Origin: Anaerolineales bacterium
GTDB lineage: Bacteria; Chloroflexota; Anaerolineae; Anaerolineales; UBA4823
Assembly (NCBI GenBank): GCA_022865865.1
Contig: JALHTN010000019.1
Span: 1-6,063, forward strand
DNA length: 6,063 nucleotides
Reading direction: 5' to 3'
Each line of letters starts with the position of its first letter. Position 1 is the stretch's first letter. Positions 5,223 to 6,063 of this stretch are shown here, piece after piece. The notes under the pieces were generated by a model. It was not told the origin of the DNA, made no database searches, and saw only the letters and a list, made by a program, of their open reading frames with translations. A program made the translations under genes and the position numbers.

Positions 5223-6032
5223 ATGAGAATGAACATATACAAGCATGAGTTCAAAATGAACTTGAAATCAGTGATCACCTGGTCGGTAGCGATAGCGGTA
5301 TTGATATTTATCTTTGTTTCTCTGTTCTCCTCTTTTGCGGCAGATGCTGAACTTTTGAATGAAATGCTGACAAATTTCCCTGAAGAGCTGCTCCTGGCCT
5401 TTGGCATGACCGGTATAGACCTCTCAACTGTTCTGGGCTTTTTTAGCTTTGCCTTCCTTTTTACCCAGATCTGCCTGGCGATCCAGGCTGCGAATTACGG
5501 GTTTTCGCTGGTCTCTATCGAGGAAAGAGAACTGACGGCTGATTTCCTGCTGGCCAAGCCGGTTGGACGCACACAGATATTGACCAGCAAATTGCTCGCT
5601 GCGTTGAGCGGTTTGACCATCACCAATATCGTTGTCTGGATCAGCAGTTTTGCCTTCATCCAGTTATTTAAGGGGGATAAAACGTATGAACCCCGGAATT
5701 TGATTCTTCTGCTGCTCAGTATTTTAGTTTTTCAATTGTTTTTCCTGACCGTAGGTCTGGTGATTTCCCTGTTGGTAAAAAGGGTCAGGAGCGTAACGCC
5801 GTATGCCATGGCGCTGGCATTTGGGATGTATGTGTTGAGCGCTTTTGGCAGTATGCTTGGCGAGAGCAAATTGGAGAATATAACACCGTTCAAGCACTTC
5901 GAGCCGCAATACATCGTCCAAAATGCAGCATATAATTTACCCCTGGTGTCGATCAGCGTCGTGGTGATCGTGATTTCTCTGGTGGGCAGTTACCTGCTGT
6001 ATTCCAGAAGAAACATCCCTTCCGCAGTGTGA
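5223..6032 (+). CDS. ABC-2-type exporter permease
   Basis: This protein of about 269 residues is the membrane subunit of the exporter. It starts MRMNIYKHEFKMNLKS, a cytoplasmic amphipathic beginning usual in the ABC2_membrane_2 group, followed by about six membrane segments: residues 17-37, a hydrophobic block near 60-100, then helices in the second half ending at about 240-262. Between the second and third segments, EERELTADFLLAKPVGRTQI resembles the conserved coupling segment of the family (E-x-x-T-A-x-F-L-L-x-K-P-x-x-R). The start is chosen at 5223 on ribosome-binding-site spacing; 5229 (MNIYKHEF) is equally reasonable by family resemblance. It is 9 nt from the ATPase gene and 12 nt from the next start, so the transporter genes should be co-translated. 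Substrate unknown. Confidence 0.9.
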   Translation: MRMNIYKHEFKMNLKSVITWSVAIAVLIFIFVSLFSSFAADAELLNEMLTNFPEELLLAFGMTGIDLSTVLGFFSFAFLFTQICLAIQAANYGFSLVSIEERELTADFLLAKPVGRTQILTSKLLAALSGLTITNIVVWISSFAFIQLFKGDKTYEPRNLILLLLSILVFQLFFLTVGLVISLLVKRVRSVTPYAMALAFGMYVLSAFGSMLGESKLENITPFKHFEPQYIVQNAAYNLPLVSISVVVIVISLVGSYLLYSRRNIPSAV

Positions 6033-6037
6033 GGAGG
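6032..6037 (+). promoter_or_regulatory. Strong ribosome binding site before the next gene
   Basis: AGGAGG is the full consensus Shine-Dalgarno core. It begins on the last base of the permease stop and lies 7 nt before the ATG at 6045, which supports a real gene start running out of the window. Confidence 0.8.
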
Positions 6038-6044
6038 CCAAGAG

Positions 6045-6063
6045 ATGAATATATTCTTTAGAG
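6045..6063 (+). CDS. Start of the next gene, probably a second ABC permease (partial)
   Basis: Only six codons are present, MNIFFR, preceded by an ideal AGGAGG site at 7 nt. The beginning resembles the MNIF-x-R-E-x-K starts common in ABC2_membrane_2 permeases, and the preceding permease has the comparable MNIYKHEFK. Exporters of this type often encode two permeases in tandem after one ATPase. The identity is inferred from context; the start itself is well supported. Confidence 0.6.

Noticed and set aside
1..6063. CRISPR array, insertion sequence, tRNA or rRNA
   Set aside because: No regularly spaced repeats, transposase-like ORFs, terminal inverted repeats or cloverleaf-type RNA sequences were seen.

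Overview
The window is a compact, single-strand bacterial gene cluster. All convincing genes lie on the + strand, gaps are mostly 1-39 nt, and Shine-Dalgarno sequences are clear. Moderate GC and the mix of protein families would suit a Chloroflexota (Anaerolineae-like) or Firmicutes-like anaerobe. That assignment is a weak impression and not a demonstrated one.

Layout. Positions 1-69 read as the last 22 codons of an upstream gene. A bulged hairpin (76-103) and a 13-bp perfect stem-loop (126-156, likely terminator) follow it and separate it from the next unit. Positions 157-292 hold nothing I can name. At 293-375 is a dense regulatory zone: a 10-bp direct repeat, a perfect 10-bp inverted repeat (301-326), a near-consensus sigma-70-type promoter (TTGACA at 318-323, TATACT at 340-345) whose -35 box sits inside the inverted repeat, and AT-rich small palindromes just downstream. 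The first gene after this is a MarR-family regulator (403-837), so autoregulation is the natural reading.

After a 108-nt T-rich gap without a convincing terminator come a geranylgeranyl-reductase-like FAD oxidoreductase (946-2067), a short-chain dehydrogenase of the retinol-dehydrogenase-like type (2085-2999), a four-helix HsmA-like (TIGR03987-type) membrane protein (3001-3366), two unnamed four-helix membrane proteins (3385-3816 and 3846-4301), an ABC-2-type exporter ATPase (4341-5213), its permease (5223-6032), and the first codons of another protein (6045 onward), probably a second permease.

How the genes may work together (inference). The HsmA-like protein recalls the HsmRA heme-sensing pair of Clostridioides difficile, where a MarR-type regulator controls a heme-binding membrane protein. 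Here a MarR gene and an HsmA-like gene share one apparent transcription unit with two oxidoreductases, two small membrane proteins and an exporter. A stress-responsive module for heme, or for a hydrophobic or redox-active compound, with modification and export functions is plausible but unproven. The most interesting points are the promoter-overlapping operator, the histidine pattern of the HsmA-like protein, the altered geranylgeranyl-reductase motif, and the two uncharacterised membrane proteins.
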